DNA of 64,000 bases from Pseudomonadota bacterium (GTDB lineage: Bacteria; Desulfobacterota; Binatia; UBA9968). Shown here piece by piece: positions 24,862 to 33,065 of this stretch; position 1 is the stretch's first letter; each line of letters opens with the position of its first letter. A program made the position numbers and the translations under genes. Where the stretch lies: the NCBI GenBank assembly GCA_021324155.1, contig JAJPJQ010000036.1:124001-188000 (forward strand). Reading direction: 5' to 3'. Below the pieces are notes generated by a model. It saw only the letters and a list, made by a program, of their open reading frames with translations. It was not told where the DNA came from and searched no databases.

Positions 24862-25401
24862 ATGGCGCTGCTGGAAATCCTAAAGTATCCCGATCCCATA
24901 CTGAAGCAGGTAGCAAAGCCGGTGACGAGCGTCACCTCCGAGACGGTGCGCCTGATCGAGGATATGGTCGAGACCATGTATGCCGCGCCCGGCGTCGGCC
25001 TCGCCGCGCCGCAAGTCGGTGTCTCGCGCCGCATCATCGTGCTCGATATCGACCACGACAACCCCGGCAAGAACCTGCTGAAGCTGATCAACCCCGAAAT
25101 CTCCGGGAGCGAGGGCGAGCTGCTTTGGGAAGAAGGCTGTCTCAGCGTCGTCGATTTCACGGTCGAGATCAAACGCGCCGCGCGCGTCGAGCTCAAGGCG
25201 CTCGATGAAAAAGAAAAAGAGCTTAAAATCGACGCCGAAGGGCTGCTCGCCGTCGCGCTGCAGCACGAGATCGATCACCTGAACGGCAAGCTCATCCTCG
25301 ATCGCGTGAGCCGTTTGAAGCGCGACCTCTACTCGCGCCGGCTGAAAAAAATGCTCCGCGGCGACAAGCCGCCGCCGGAAAATCCGCGGGTCATGATCTA
25401 G
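24862..25401 (+). CDS. def: Peptide deformylase
   Basis: A 179-aa metalloenzyme removing the formyl group from new proteins. All three family motifs are intact: 'GVGLAAPQVGVSRR' (about 46), 'EEGCLSV' with the metal-ligand Cys (about 93) and 'QHEIDHLNGKL' with two His ligands and catalytic Glu (about 134). It sits 13 bases after priA and before fmt, the usual def-fmt pairing. Confidence 0.96.
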   Translation: MALLEILKYPDPILKQVAKPVTSVTSETVRLIEDMVETMYAAPGVGLAAPQVGVSRRIIVLDIDHDNPGKNLLKLINPEISGSEGELLWEEGCLSVVDFTVEIKRAARVELKALDEKEKELKIDAEGLLAVALQHEIDHLNGKLILDRVSRLKRDLYSRRLKKMLRGDKPPPENPRVMI

Positions 25402-25443
25402 CCGGCCAGACGCCGGCATCGCCAAGCTTCTCTCTCAACTCCG

Positions 25444-26376
25444 ATGCGTATCGTCTTCATGGGCACGCCGCGCGTCGCCGCGCTTTCGCTCGAACGGCTG
25501 GTGCATTCGCCGCACACGGTTGCCGGCATTGTGACGCAGCCGGACCGCCCGGTAGGACGCGGTCAAAAGCCCGCGCCCTCCCCCGTGCGAAGCGTCGCCG
25601 AAAAGCACGGCGCGCCTGTTCTCGCGCCGGAAAAAATTCGCGACCCGGCCTTTTTGACCGCGCTGACCGCCTGGTCGCCGGACATCATCGTCGTCGTCGC
25701 TTACGGCCGCATCCTGCCGCGGCAAATTCTCGAGCTCGCGCCGCACGGGTGCCTCAATGTCCATTACTCGCTTTTGCCGAAGTACCGCGGCGCGGCGCCG
25801 GTCGCCTGGGCCGTCGTCAACGGCGAGGAAAAAAGCGGCGTCACGACCATGCAGCTGGTCGAGAAGATGGACGCCGGGTCGATTCTTCTTCAGCGCGAGA
25901 TCGCAGTAAGCGCGGACGAAACGACGGCGTCGCTGCAGGAGAAGCTCGCGCCCATCGGTGCGGATTTGCTGCTCGAGACGCTCGCGGCCATCGCCGACGG
26001 AACGGTCGCGCCGAAGTCGCAGGACGAAGCGTCGGCGACTTACGCGCCGATGATCAAAAAAGAAGACGGCAAGATCGATTGGAGCCTGCCTGCGGCCGCC
26101 ATCGAGCGCCGCGTGCGCGGCTTCACGCCGTGGCCCTCGGCCTACACGCAATTCCAAGGGACGCTGCTTAAAATCCATCGCGCACGCGTCGTCGAGGGCG
26201 AAAGCGGCGCGCCGGGAGAAGTCGTGCGCGCGAGTCGCTCGGATTTATGGGTCGCGACCGGCAACGGCGCGCTTGCCCTCGACGAAGTGCAGCTCGAAAA
26301 TCGCAAGCGCGTCAGCGCCGCGGAATTCCTGAATGGCAGCCGCATCGAAAAGGGCGCGCGCCTCGGCGCCGCCTAA
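25444..26376 (+). CDS. fmt: Methionyl-tRNA formyltransferase
   Basis: A 310-aa enzyme formylating initiator Met-tRNA with 10-formyl-THF. N-terminal Rossmann domain begins 'MRIVFMGTPRVAALSLERL'; the formyl-transfer loop 'NVHYSLLPKYRGAAPVAWAV' (catalytic Asn/His region, about 106-125) and 'SGVTTMQLVEKMDAGSILLQ' follow; the C-terminal OB-fold domain begins about 205 ('VRGFTPWPSAYTQFQG'). It lies 42 bases after def. Confidence 0.96.
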   Translation: MRIVFMGTPRVAALSLERLVHSPHTVAGIVTQPDRPVGRGQKPAPSPVRSVAEKHGAPVLAPEKIRDPAFLTALTAWSPDIIVVVAYGRILPRQILELAPHGCLNVHYSLLPKYRGAAPVAWAVVNGEEKSGVTTMQLVEKMDAGSILLQREIAVSADETTASLQEKLAPIGADLLLETLAAIADGTVAPKSQDEASATYAPMIKKEDGKIDWSLPAAAIERRVRGFTPWPSAYTQFQGTLLKIHRARVVEGESGAPGEVVRASRSDLWVATGNGALALDEVQLENRKRVSAAEFLNGSRIEKGARLGAA

Positions 26377-27715
26377 ATCCAGCCGGGCGATGGCCGCGGA
26401 CATTCTGCACGCGGTCGAGACGCGGCGGGCGTTCGCCGACATCTTGCTCGACCGCGCGCTCCAGGCGAGCGACCTTTCCGCCGCCGACCGCGCGCTGGCG
26501 ACCGAGATCGTCTACGGCACGCTCCGCTGGCGCGGCCGGATCGATTGGACGCTCGGTCTTCTGACGCGCCAGCCGCTGGAGGACATGGACGTCTATCTCA
26601 GAAATGTCCTCCGCCTGACGATGTATCAAATTATGTTCCTCGACCGTGTCCCGGCGTACGCCGCGGTCAACGAGGCCGTCGAGCTCGCGAAGCGCTACGG
26701 CGGGCGCGCCGCCGCCGGCCTCGTCAACGCCATCGCGCGGAGCTCGCTGCGCGACAAAGACCGGCTGGCGAATTTACGACTTGACGGCCATCAGGCGCGT
26801 CGGCTCAGCGTCACGTGGTCCCATCCCGAGTGGCTGGTGAATAAGTGGCTGGATTATTTCGGCGGCGGCGACATCGAAGCCTTGCTCAACGCCGATAACA
26901 AAGAGCCGCCGCTGGTCGTGCGAGCCAACCGGCTGAAAATCACGCGCGACGAATTGATCGGAAAATTTACGCAGGCGGGCATCGAAGCCGAAGCGGCGAC
27001 GCACGCGCCGCAGGCGATTCGAATCCGCGGCGGCGCGTCTATCCAGAAGCTATCCGGTTTCACGGAGGGACTGTTTTTCGTGCAGGGCGAGGCTTCACAG
27101 CTCGTTGCGCAGCTGCTCGATCCGCAGCCGGGCGAGCGCGTATGGGACGCAAGCGCGGCGCCGGGCGGCAAGGCGACGCACGTCGCCGAGCTAATGGGCG
27201 ACAAAGGAGAGGTCGTCGCGACCGATATTTCAGCGCGCGGCATCGAGCGGCTGCGCGAAAATATCGCGCGGCTCGGAATCGCGTCGATTCGCCCGGTCGT
27301 CGCCGACGCCGCTGTCGACCTGTCCGAAGCTCTCGCCGCGCCGTACGATCGGATTCTCGCCGATCTGCCGTGCACGGGTCTGGGAACGCTGCGCTCGCAT
27401 CCGGAGGCGAAGTGGCTAAAGTCGGAGGCCGACATACGGCGGCTCAGCCAGCTACAGAAGAAAATTCTCGAGCGCGTGTCGGCGTACTTGAAACCCGGCG
27501 GCACATTGGTCTATTCCACGTGTACGCTGACGCGCGAGGAAAACGAGGAGGTGGTAGAGGATTTCCTCCGCCGCCATAAAGAATATACTTTGGAAGACGC
27601 GGAGGAACTCCTGCCCGCAGGCGCGGAAAAGATGACGCGCGGAAAGTATTTTATGGCGCTGCCCCACCGCGACGATAGCGACGGTTTTTTTGCCGCGCGC
27701 ATGAGAAAGGCCTGA
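26333..27715 (+). CDS. rsmB: 16S rRNA m5C967 methyltransferase
   Basis: A 460-aa protein with an N-terminal NusB-like RNA-binding domain (about 20-150) and a C-terminal SAM methyltransferase: motif I 'VWDASAAPGGKATHVAELM' (about 268), motif IV 'ADLPCTGLGTLRSHPE' and motif VI 'YSTCTLTREENEEVVEDFL' with the catalytic Cys. Two starts are possible: ATG 26333, overlapping fmt by 44 bases, or ATG 26390. The family's N-terminal helix appears to begin at 'SSRAMAADILHAVE', just before the second Met, which favours the longer form. Confidence 0.93.
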   Translation: MAAASKRARASAPPKSSRAMAADILHAVETRRAFADILLDRALQASDLSAADRALATEIVYGTLRWRGRIDWTLGLLTRQPLEDMDVYLRNVLRLTMYQIMFLDRVPAYAAVNEAVELAKRYGGRAAAGLVNAIARSSLRDKDRLANLRLDGHQARRLSVTWSHPEWLVNKWLDYFGGGDIEALLNADNKEPPLVVRANRLKITRDELIGKFTQAGIEAEAATHAPQAIRIRGGASIQKLSGFTEGLFFVQGEASQLVAQLLDPQPGERVWDASAAPGGKATHVAELMGDKGEVVATDISARGIERLRENIARLGIASIRPVVADAAVDLSEALAAPYDRILADLPCTGLGTLRSHPEAKWLKSEADIRRLSQLQKKILERVSAYLKPGGTLVYSTCTLTREENEEVVEDFLRRHKEYTLEDAEELLPAGAEKMTRGKYFMALPHRDDSDGFFAARMRKA

Positions 27716-27716
27716 G

Positions 27717-28370
27717 ATGAAAATCGCCCCTTCGATACTGTCGGCCGACTTCACCTGCCTCGGCGAGGAGATCCGCAAGGTCGAGGATGCCGGCGCGGAT
27801 TGGCTCCACGTCGATATTATGGACGGCCATTTCGTCCCGAACCTTACGATCGGTCCGTTCGTGGTCGAAGCGGTGCGCAAGGCGGCGCGCGTGCCGCTCG
27901 ACGTGCACTTGATGATCAGCGATCCGGACAAGTATGCTCCGGAGTTCATCAAAGCCGGCGCGAATTGGGTCTCGGTCCATCCCGACACCTGCCCCGACCC
28001 TGCGAAAACTTTACAGCGAATCCGCGGCCTCGGCGCGAAGGCCTCGATCGCCGTCAATCCCGACGTGCCGCTGGAGAAAGTCGAGCCGCTGCTGGATCAT
28101 GTCGACATGATCCTCATGATGACGGTGTTTCCCGGCTTCGCCGGCCAGGCGTTCATCGCCGACGTGCTGCCGAAGATCGAGCAGGCGCGCAAGCTCGTCG
28201 CGGCGCGCAAGCTGCCGGTTTTGATCGAGGCCGACGGCGGGATCAAGGCCGACAACGTCGATATCGTGACGAAAGCCGGCGCGGAAGTGATCGTCTCGGG
28301 CTCCGGCATCTTCAAGACGCCGGACTACGCCGTGACGATCAAAAAAATGCGCAGCGCGGTGGGCGAATAA
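27717..28370 (+). CDS. rpe: Ribulose-phosphate 3-epimerase
   Basis: A 217-aa TIM-barrel enzyme of the pentose phosphate and Calvin cycles interconverting ribulose-5-P and xylulose-5-P. Motifs: 'APSILSADFTCLGEEI' (1-18), 'LHVDIMDGHFVPNLTIG' (metal His/Asp), 'LDVHLMISDPD', 'MMTVFPGFAGQAFI' (phosphate loop; usual SVNPGFGGQ) and 'IEADGGIKADNV' with catalytic Asp. It starts 1 base after the rsmB stop. Confidence 0.95.
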   Translation: MKIAPSILSADFTCLGEEIRKVEDAGADWLHVDIMDGHFVPNLTIGPFVVEAVRKAARVPLDVHLMISDPDKYAPEFIKAGANWVSVHPDTCPDPAKTLQRIRGLGAKASIAVNPDVPLEKVEPLLDHVDMILMMTVFPGFAGQAFIADVLPKIEQARKLVAARKLPVLIEADGGIKADNVDIVTKAGAEVIVSGSGIFKTPDYAVTIKKMRSAVGE

Positions 28371-28422
28371 TCGTTCCGCCGCCGATTGATTATTGCTTCG
28401 GCACGTGTAAGATTAATGCGAT

Positions 28423-28499
28423 CGGGGCGTGGCTCAGCTTGGTAGAGCGCACGGTTCGGGACCGTGAAGTCGCTGGTTCAAATCCAGTCGCCCCGACCA
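28423..28499 (+). tRNA. tRNA-Pro, anticodon CGG
   Basis: A full cloverleaf of 77 nt: a 7-bp acceptor stem (CGGGGCG with CGCCCCG), D arm with GGTAG, an anticodon stem CACGG/CCGTG enclosing the loop TTCGGGA with anticodon CGG, the T arm GGTTCAAATCC, discriminator A and an encoded CCA. It reads CCG proline codons. It lies 52 bases after rpe. Its last 25 bases recur as a direct repeat at 30317, marking it as an integration site. Confidence 0.97.
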
Positions 28500-28619
28500 C
28501 TTCTCTTTTCTTTCCAATCCACTTCTTTTAGGGAGTTTTGCGGGTCGTTCCGGGATGTACTTTCTAACGAGAAATGAAGATTTGTGCTGCAAAGTTTATG
28601 AAAGTACGTACTGGAAGAG

Positions 28620-30089
28620 CTAACGGTTGGTTAAGCTATAGATTATTGCGGCCGGCCGCTTCCGCTCCTCGTCGAAAAAGAACACCGCGACGGCATTGAC
28701 TGTCCCCGGATTCGCCGCGGGCCAGCCGTACACCCACGGCGGAGATTGCTCCCATAGCGAAAGCACCAAATACTTAGGCTTCTGCTGCGCCACTATGCGA
28801 TCGAAATCCTCCGGCTGCTTCGGTATCGCGTAGGAAGCGCGCTCCGAATAATACGTATTTTGGGGCACGCTCGAGGTTATGACGGAATCCTCGGGCCGCG
28901 AATGCGCCTTGATCCAGAGCCCGGCGTCCTGAACCGCGGCAAAGGAGTCGAGTTTGTCGGCGATGACGACATCCGAGTGCAGCGCCATCGACACGGCGGC
29001 ATAAATCAAAAATAACGTGACCGCGGCAACGGCTGCCGGAACATTGAAGCGCTTGAGATATTCATAACCTGCATCGAGCGCTAGGCCGGTCAAGAGAAAG
29101 ACTGCGGGGAAGATCATCGCGATGTAACGATCTTCGAAATGGTCGACCACCAGACTGAAAAAAAGGAACGGCACGATTGTCCAAAGGAGCAAAAGCAGAT
29201 CGCTCTGGATGGTTCTGTCGGTGGCGAGATCGCCGACGTGTCGGACGAGCACAGCGACAGCCAGCGCAAAGCCAGCGAGAAATACCAGCGTCACGAAGAT
29301 GTTCGTATAGTTAGGAAAGAATAGCAGGTAATCGATGAGAATGTGGCCGGGACCGACCACGGCTTTTCCCGCGGTCCTAAGCACGTCTTGTGACACGAAG
29401 GGAAAGAATGGGCTGCCGTAGGCGGCCCCGTAGTAGATCAAAAAGGGAAGAAAAACGGCGACGCCGAGGATTAAGGATACGAACCAACGTTTATCTTTCC
29501 ATAGCGCGTCTCTTTCAATGACGACCAGAAAAGCTGCTGCCACCAGAAAAAATATTCCGACTGTAAAGCGCATCGCCGTTCCTAGAAAGATGACCGGCAG
29601 CAACGCCCACGCGCTGTAGGTCGAGTTTCGATACACGGCTCTGACGAACAAGTATGCGGCGAGGACGACGAAGAAGACCTGCGGCACATCGACCAGCAAG
29701 CGCATCGAATAAAAAAGATCGATATAAAAAGCCGACCCCAGAGCAACGGCGTAAACTCCGATACGCTTACTCACAAGAAGCGCGCCGGTGCGATAGAGAA
29801 GAATCAGGGACGCCGTTGAGAGCACGACCCATAAAAAGCGCACTGCGGCTTCGCCGATACCGAGCTTGAAAAGGCCGGCGGCGAAAAAAGGTAAAAGCAC
29901 CGGCCGCGATTTGTACCAGCCGGTCTCCGGCGTGCCGAAAGCGAGCGATTTCGCTTTCACCATGTATTCCGCTTCGTCCCACCAGAGCGGCTGATCTTTC
30001 GTGATTAGGAAATAGTTGAGCCTGACCGCAAAGGCTAGGAGAAGAATCACAACGACAATCCAGTCGTAGATTTCCAATCGAGAATTCAT
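28620..30089 (-). CDS. GT-C fold membrane glycosyltransferase (ArnT/PMT-like)
   Basis: A 489-aa polytopic protein with roughly ten to twelve membrane helices and a soluble C-terminal part from about residue 390. After the first helix the loop 'DQPLWWDEAEYMVKAKSLAFG' (about 33-53) carries the acidic Asp-Glu pair typical of dolichyl/undecaprenyl-phosphate-dependent glycosyltransferases (GT39/GT83). Such enzymes move a sugar from a lipid carrier to protein or lipid A on the periplasmic side. It is the only gene of the tRNA-Pro islet, and is less GC-rich than the genes on either side. Confidence 0.75.
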   Translation of the reverse strand: MNSRLEIYDWIVVVILLLAFAVRLNYFLITKDQPLWWDEAEYMVKAKSLAFGTPETGWYKSRPVLLPFFAAGLFKLGIGEAAVRFLWVVLSTASLILLYRTGALLVSKRIGVYAVALGSAFYIDLFYSMRLLVDVPQVFFVVLAAYLFVRAVYRNSTYSAWALLPVIFLGTAMRFTVGIFFLVAAAFLVVIERDALWKDKRWFVSLILGVAVFLPFLIYYGAAYGSPFFPFVSQDVLRTAGKAVVGPGHILIDYLLFFPNYTNIFVTLVFLAGFALAVAVLVRHVGDLATDRTIQSDLLLLLWTIVPFLFFSLVVDHFEDRYIAMIFPAVFLLTGLALDAGYEYLKRFNVPAAVAAVTLFLIYAAVSMALHSDVVIADKLDSFAAVQDAGLWIKAHSRPEDSVITSSVPQNTYYSERASYAIPKQPEDFDRIVAQQKPKYLVLSLWEQSPPWVYGWPAANPGTVNAVAVFFFDEERKRPAAIIYSLTNR

Positions 30090-30316
30090 GTTAGAAAAAC
30101 CGTAGGTCGAGCTGTCAGCTACCCGCTTACGCGAAGATTCATTTCTACAAGCAGCATTCGCGTAGCGAAAGTAATGTAGGCAAACCCAAACCGTTTGGTT
30201 TTTAGTGAGAGGATTTTTCCCGGGCCGTTCCGAGACGCCGAGATGCCGTTCAGAAATTCCGATGAATCAAGCAACTTACGAGTCTTAAGGACGTTTAGAC
30301 TTTTTCTTTCCGACCG

Positions 30317-30341
30317 GGTTCAAATCCAGTCGCCCCGACCA
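30317..30341 (+). repeat. attR-like copy of the tRNA-Pro 3' end
   Basis: An exact 25-base copy of tRNA positions 53-77 (T arm, acceptor 3' strand and CCA). The upstream sequence does not continue as a tRNA. It ends 9 bases before the stop codon of the substrate-binding protein gene on the minus strand, so the insertion did not disrupt that gene. Confidence 0.9.
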
Positions 30342-30350
30342 ATTCTCTTC

Positions 30351-31316
30351 CTATTTCAGCTCGCGGTTTATTTCCTCGACCAGACTGAAGTCGAAAACCC
30401 TGTCGAGCGGGACTTCCTCCGTCACTTTCGTCTGCCGCTTGCGCTCGGCCAGCAGCGCCTCCATGCCGGCGCGGCTGAGCGTGCCGTCTTTGGAAGCTCC
30501 CTTGAGGTAAATGCCGTAGGTGTACTCGGCGGTCTCCTGATCGAGCTTGAGCCAGTTCTTCATGATCGTGACGACGGAATCGCGCCGCTTGGGATCGATG
30601 GAATAGCGGATGCCGCGCACGTTGGCGCGCAGGACCTTCTTGAGCTCGCCGCGCTGCTGTTCGATGATCCTCGTGGTCGTCGCCATGCCGACGAACGGCA
30701 GCTCGATTTCATCGGCAACGTCGACCAGCGAGCGCAGCCCGGCGCGCTTGGCGGCGACCACGCCCTGCGGCCCGAGCATCGCGGCGTCGATCTGTCCGAG
30801 CTTCAACTGCTCCAAGCGGATCGACTCGTCGCCGGTGGCGAGGATCTTGACGTCGCGCGCGGGATCGAGTCCGTACTTCTGAAATACTAGGCGCGTGATC
30901 ACATCGGTGCTGGCGCCGAAGGTGTCGACGCCGACGATCTTCCCGCGCAGCTCGGCCACGCTCTTGATTTGCGGCTTCGTCACGAGCGAATCCATGAGCT
31001 TGGTGGAAAAGAAAATGACGATCTTGAACGGCAGGCCTTTCAGGTTGGCGCTCGCCGCGGTGCCTGTCGCAGTCGTGCCCTGGATTTCCCCGTTCAACAT
31101 GGCCGCCGGCATGATCGACGGCTTCATCGTGATGTATTCCGCCGGCACGCCCTCGTCGGCGAAGAATCCCATTTTCAAAGCGACGATGGCGGGAAAATAG
31201 CTCGCCGACGGGCTCGGCACGCCGGTGCGCCAGGGAGCCGCGCTCGAAGGCGCCGCCCACGCCGCGCAGACGAAAAGACAAAGCCCGATCGCTTTTCTTA
31301 CATGAGCTGGCGTCAC
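30351..31316 (-). CDS. ABC-type substrate-binding protein, NMT1/TauA-like
   Basis: A 321-aa exported protein (signal peptide to about residue 27, 'AAPSSAAPW'). The body follows the NMT1 pattern: 'YFPAIVALKMGFFADEGV', 'SVAELRGKIVGVDTFGASTDV' (about 117-137), 'LGQIDAAMLGPQGVVAAKRAG'. It follows, 2 bases later, a split TPP enzyme gene pair and is the last gene of that operon. The proximity suggests that its ligand, or a derivative, is the substrate of the TPP enzymes. No transporter membrane component is encoded nearby. Confidence 0.83.
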   Translation of the reverse strand: MTPAHVRKAIGLCLFVCAAWAAPSSAAPWRTGVPSPSASYFPAIVALKMGFFADEGVPAEYITMKPSIMPAAMLNGEIQGTTATGTAASANLKGLPFKIVIFFSTKLMDSLVTKPQIKSVAELRGKIVGVDTFGASTDVITRLVFQKYGLDPARDVKILATGDESIRLEQLKLGQIDAAMLGPQGVVAAKRAGLRSLVDVADEIELPFVGMATTTRIIEQQRGELKKVLRANVRGIRYSIDPKRRDSVVTIMKNWLKLDQETAEYTYGIYLKGASKDGTLSRAGMEALLAERKRQTKVTEEVPLDRVFDFSLVEEINRELK

Positions 31317-31318
31317 GG

Positions 31319-31957
31319 CTATCCGCCTCCCCTCTTCAGTATCTTGATGTTCTCCAGCCGCTCGATATGCCGCGCGAACGAATATTTGTTTTCTCGCGTG
31401 TCCTGCCCGGGTCCGCGATCTTCGCGGAAATTTTTCGTCTGCCGCACGTCGACGGGGTCGATTTTGGCCACAATCATCGAAGGTCCGTCCTCTTTGAGCG
31501 CCTTCTCCGCGGCCACTTTAAATTCCGCTTCGGTCCTGACGATGCTCGCCTTCTCGATGCCGCAGCCGCGGCCGACGGCCGCGAGATCCATGTTGCCGGC
31601 GGTCGCCGTCGGCATGCCGGGCTTCCCCTTGCCCGGCCCGCCGGATAAATAGTTGCCGTTGTCGAACACGATGATCGTGAGATTCTTCGGCCTCTCGTTG
31701 CCGACCGTGCCGAGACTGCAGAGGTTCAGGATCAGGTTGCCGTCGGAGTCGAGCGCGATCACTTTCCTGTGCGGCAGAGCGAGGGCGAGACCGAGCGCGG
31801 TCGGCGTGCACATTCCGAGGCTGACGGACGTGAGGCTCGTCGGACCGCGCCCCGTGCGCTCCCAAAGTGGCGTCGTGGAGCCGATCGGCGTCACGACCAG
31901 CATTTCATCGTTAACCATCTCGCCAAATATGCTGATCAAGTCGGCGCGGTTTACCAT
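31319..31957 (-). CDS. TPP-dependent decarboxylase-like beta subunit (sulfopyruvate decarboxylase ComE type), copy 2
   Basis: A 212-aa PP-domain subunit when started at the ATG at 31957, which has GGGGGAGG just upstream; a longer in-frame reading to 32020 lacks such support. It resembles the C-terminal half of phosphonopyruvate/sulfopyruvate decarboxylases: 'SLGMCTPTALGLALALPHRKVIALD', then the TPP/Mg motif 'DSDGNLILNLCSLGT...FDNGNYLSGG'. The usual GDGN begins with Ser here (SDGN), an uncommon change in the cofactor loop. It overlaps the alpha gene by 7 bases. Confidence 0.8.
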   Translation of the reverse strand: MVNRADLISIFGEMVNDEMLVVTPIGSTTPLWERTGRGPTSLTSVSLGMCTPTALGLALALPHRKVIALDSDGNLILNLCSLGTVGNERPKNLTIIVFDNGNYLSGGPGKGKPGMPTATAGNMDLAAVGRGCGIEKASIVRTEAEFKVAAEKALKEDGPSMIVAKIDPVDVRQTKNFREDRGPGQDTRENKYSFARHIERLENIKILKRGGG

Positions 31958-32445
31958 AAAGCCTCCCCCGTAACCAGGACCGCCACCGGCTTGAGCCAAG
32001 CCTCGGCGCAAATCTGACAATCCGCGATCGTCTGTTTGATTTCATCCTTCCGGCTGACGATTTTATATGGGATGTCCATCGAGTTGAGCATGGGCTCGAC
32101 GAATTGTTTGTAAATGCCCATCCAGCGCGGGTCGCCGAGGTCGCCGCGGTAAGGGATGAGAACCAGCAGCGGCACCTCCTTGAGATGCAGCCGTGCCAGC
32201 GAGAAAGTCGCGACCAGCAGGCCAGAGGTCGCGATGATCAGCGCGGGCTTCTTGCCGCCGAACCACGCCCCCATCGCGATCGAGGCGCCTTCGGCTTCGT
32301 TGCCCGCTCCCACGTACTTCAACGAGGGGTCCTGAAGAATCTGCTCGTACACCTCATGAAACTGCGAGTCGGGAAGTCCGACCGTGAAATTGATTCCGGC
32401 CTCTTTCAGGCCGTCAACGACGATGCGTGCTTTTTCTATCTCCAC
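31951..32445 (-). CDS. TPP-dependent decarboxylase-like alpha subunit (ComD type), copy 2
   Basis: A 164-aa Pyr-domain protein, the N-terminal half of a split TPP enzyme. 'LKEAGINFTVGLPDSQFHEVYE' opens it, and 'YVGAGNEAEGASIAMGAWFGGKKPALIIATSG' (about 44-75) contains the Glu that activates TPP (NEAEG). It pairs with the beta gene that follows and closely resembles the alpha gene at 33062. Sulfopyruvate decarboxylase (ComDE) is organised in just this way; phosphonopyruvate or another 2-oxo acid is equally possible as substrate. Confidence 0.82.
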   Translation of the reverse strand: MEIEKARIVVDGLKEAGINFTVGLPDSQFHEVYEQILQDPSLKYVGAGNEAEGASIAMGAWFGGKKPALIIATSGLLVATFSLARLHLKEVPLLVLIPYRGDLGDPRWMGIYKQFVEPMLNSMDIPYKIVSRKDEIKQTIADCQICAEAWLKPVAVLVTGEALW

Positions 32446-32459
32446 GAAATCTCCTTTTA

Positions 32460-33065
32460 CTAGATATGCGTGTACCTCGGCCGCAGAATCTGTTTTCCTT
32501 CCGTGCGCTCGATGTAGCGGGCGAAGCGGTATTTGCCCTCCTTGCCGTCGAGCGTTAGCGTGGGTAGTTTCTCCACGGTGCCTTTGTCCACCTTTGCCAC
32601 GATGAAGCGGTGCCCGGAACTCCGCAGCGCGTCGCCCGCGGCCTGCGCGAAATCGTCGAGCACCGTGACGACGCGCGCATTTTCGATTCCGGCGCCTTTC
32701 GCGATAAGCGCGAGATCGGCTTTGCCGGCGGTCGCCGAGGGCAGCCCGCCGCCGCCCTCATACGTCTCGTTATCCAGCACGATGTGGAGCACGTTTTTGA
32801 GCCCCTGGTTGGCCATGTCCGCGAGGCTCGCGAGATTGAGCAGCAGATTGCCGTCGCCGTCCAAAATGACGACGCGGCGGTGCGGCAGCGTGATCGCGAT
32901 GCCGAGCCCGACAGCGGCGCAAAGGCCGAGGTTCACCTGGAGCAGATTCGCTTCGCTCGGCCTCAACGCGTTCCATTCCCGCGAGATCGGCCCAACGTTC
33001 GCGACGACGATGTCGTCCGGACCGAGCATCGCGGCGAGCGACTTGAAGCAATCGAAGCGCTTCAT
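32460..33065 (-). CDS. TPP-dependent decarboxylase-like beta subunit (ComE type), copy 1
   Basis: A 201-aa PP-domain subunit with 'NLGLCAAVGLGIAITLPHRRVVILDGDGNLLLNLASL', an intact GDGN cofactor motif ending at 'VLDNETYEGGGG' (about 84-112). It overlaps the preceding alpha gene by 4 bases (ATGA). Together with 31319 it shows that the alpha-beta unit has been duplicated. The C-terminal tail 'GKYRFARYIERTEGKQILRP' is shared in spirit with copy 2 (FARHIERLENIKILKRG). Confidence 0.82.
   Translation of the reverse strand: MKRFDCFKSLAAMLGPDDIVVANVGPISREWNALRPSEANLLQVNLGLCAAVGLGIAITLPHRRVVILDGDGNLLLNLASLADMANQGLKNVLHIVLDNETYEGGGGLPSATAGKADLALIAKGAGIENARVVTVLDDFAQAAGDALRSSGHRFIVAKVDKGTVEKLPTLTLDGKEGKYRFARYIERTEGKQILRPRYTHI

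Larger units (their letters stand above)
28475..30341. mobile_element. tRNA-Pro-associated genomic islet bounded by tRNA 3'-end direct repeats
   Basis: The 3' end of tRNA-Pro (28475-28499) is repeated exactly, 25 of 25 bases, at 30317-30341, in the same orientation; similarity continues with one mismatch into TTCTCTT on the right. Tyrosine integrases that use tRNA genes duplicate exactly this part, so the 1.8 kb between is best read as an inserted islet. It carries one membrane glycosyltransferase gene and no integrase. The stretch 30090-30316 has no gene, one hairpin with a T run (about 30186-30204) and a TACGCGAA/TTCGCGTA dyad. The right-hand copy is not a working tRNA gene. Confidence 0.75.

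Noticed and set aside
30300-30350. A second tRNA-Pro gene
   Set aside because: Only the last 25 bases match; there is no acceptor 5' strand, D arm or anticodon arm upstream.
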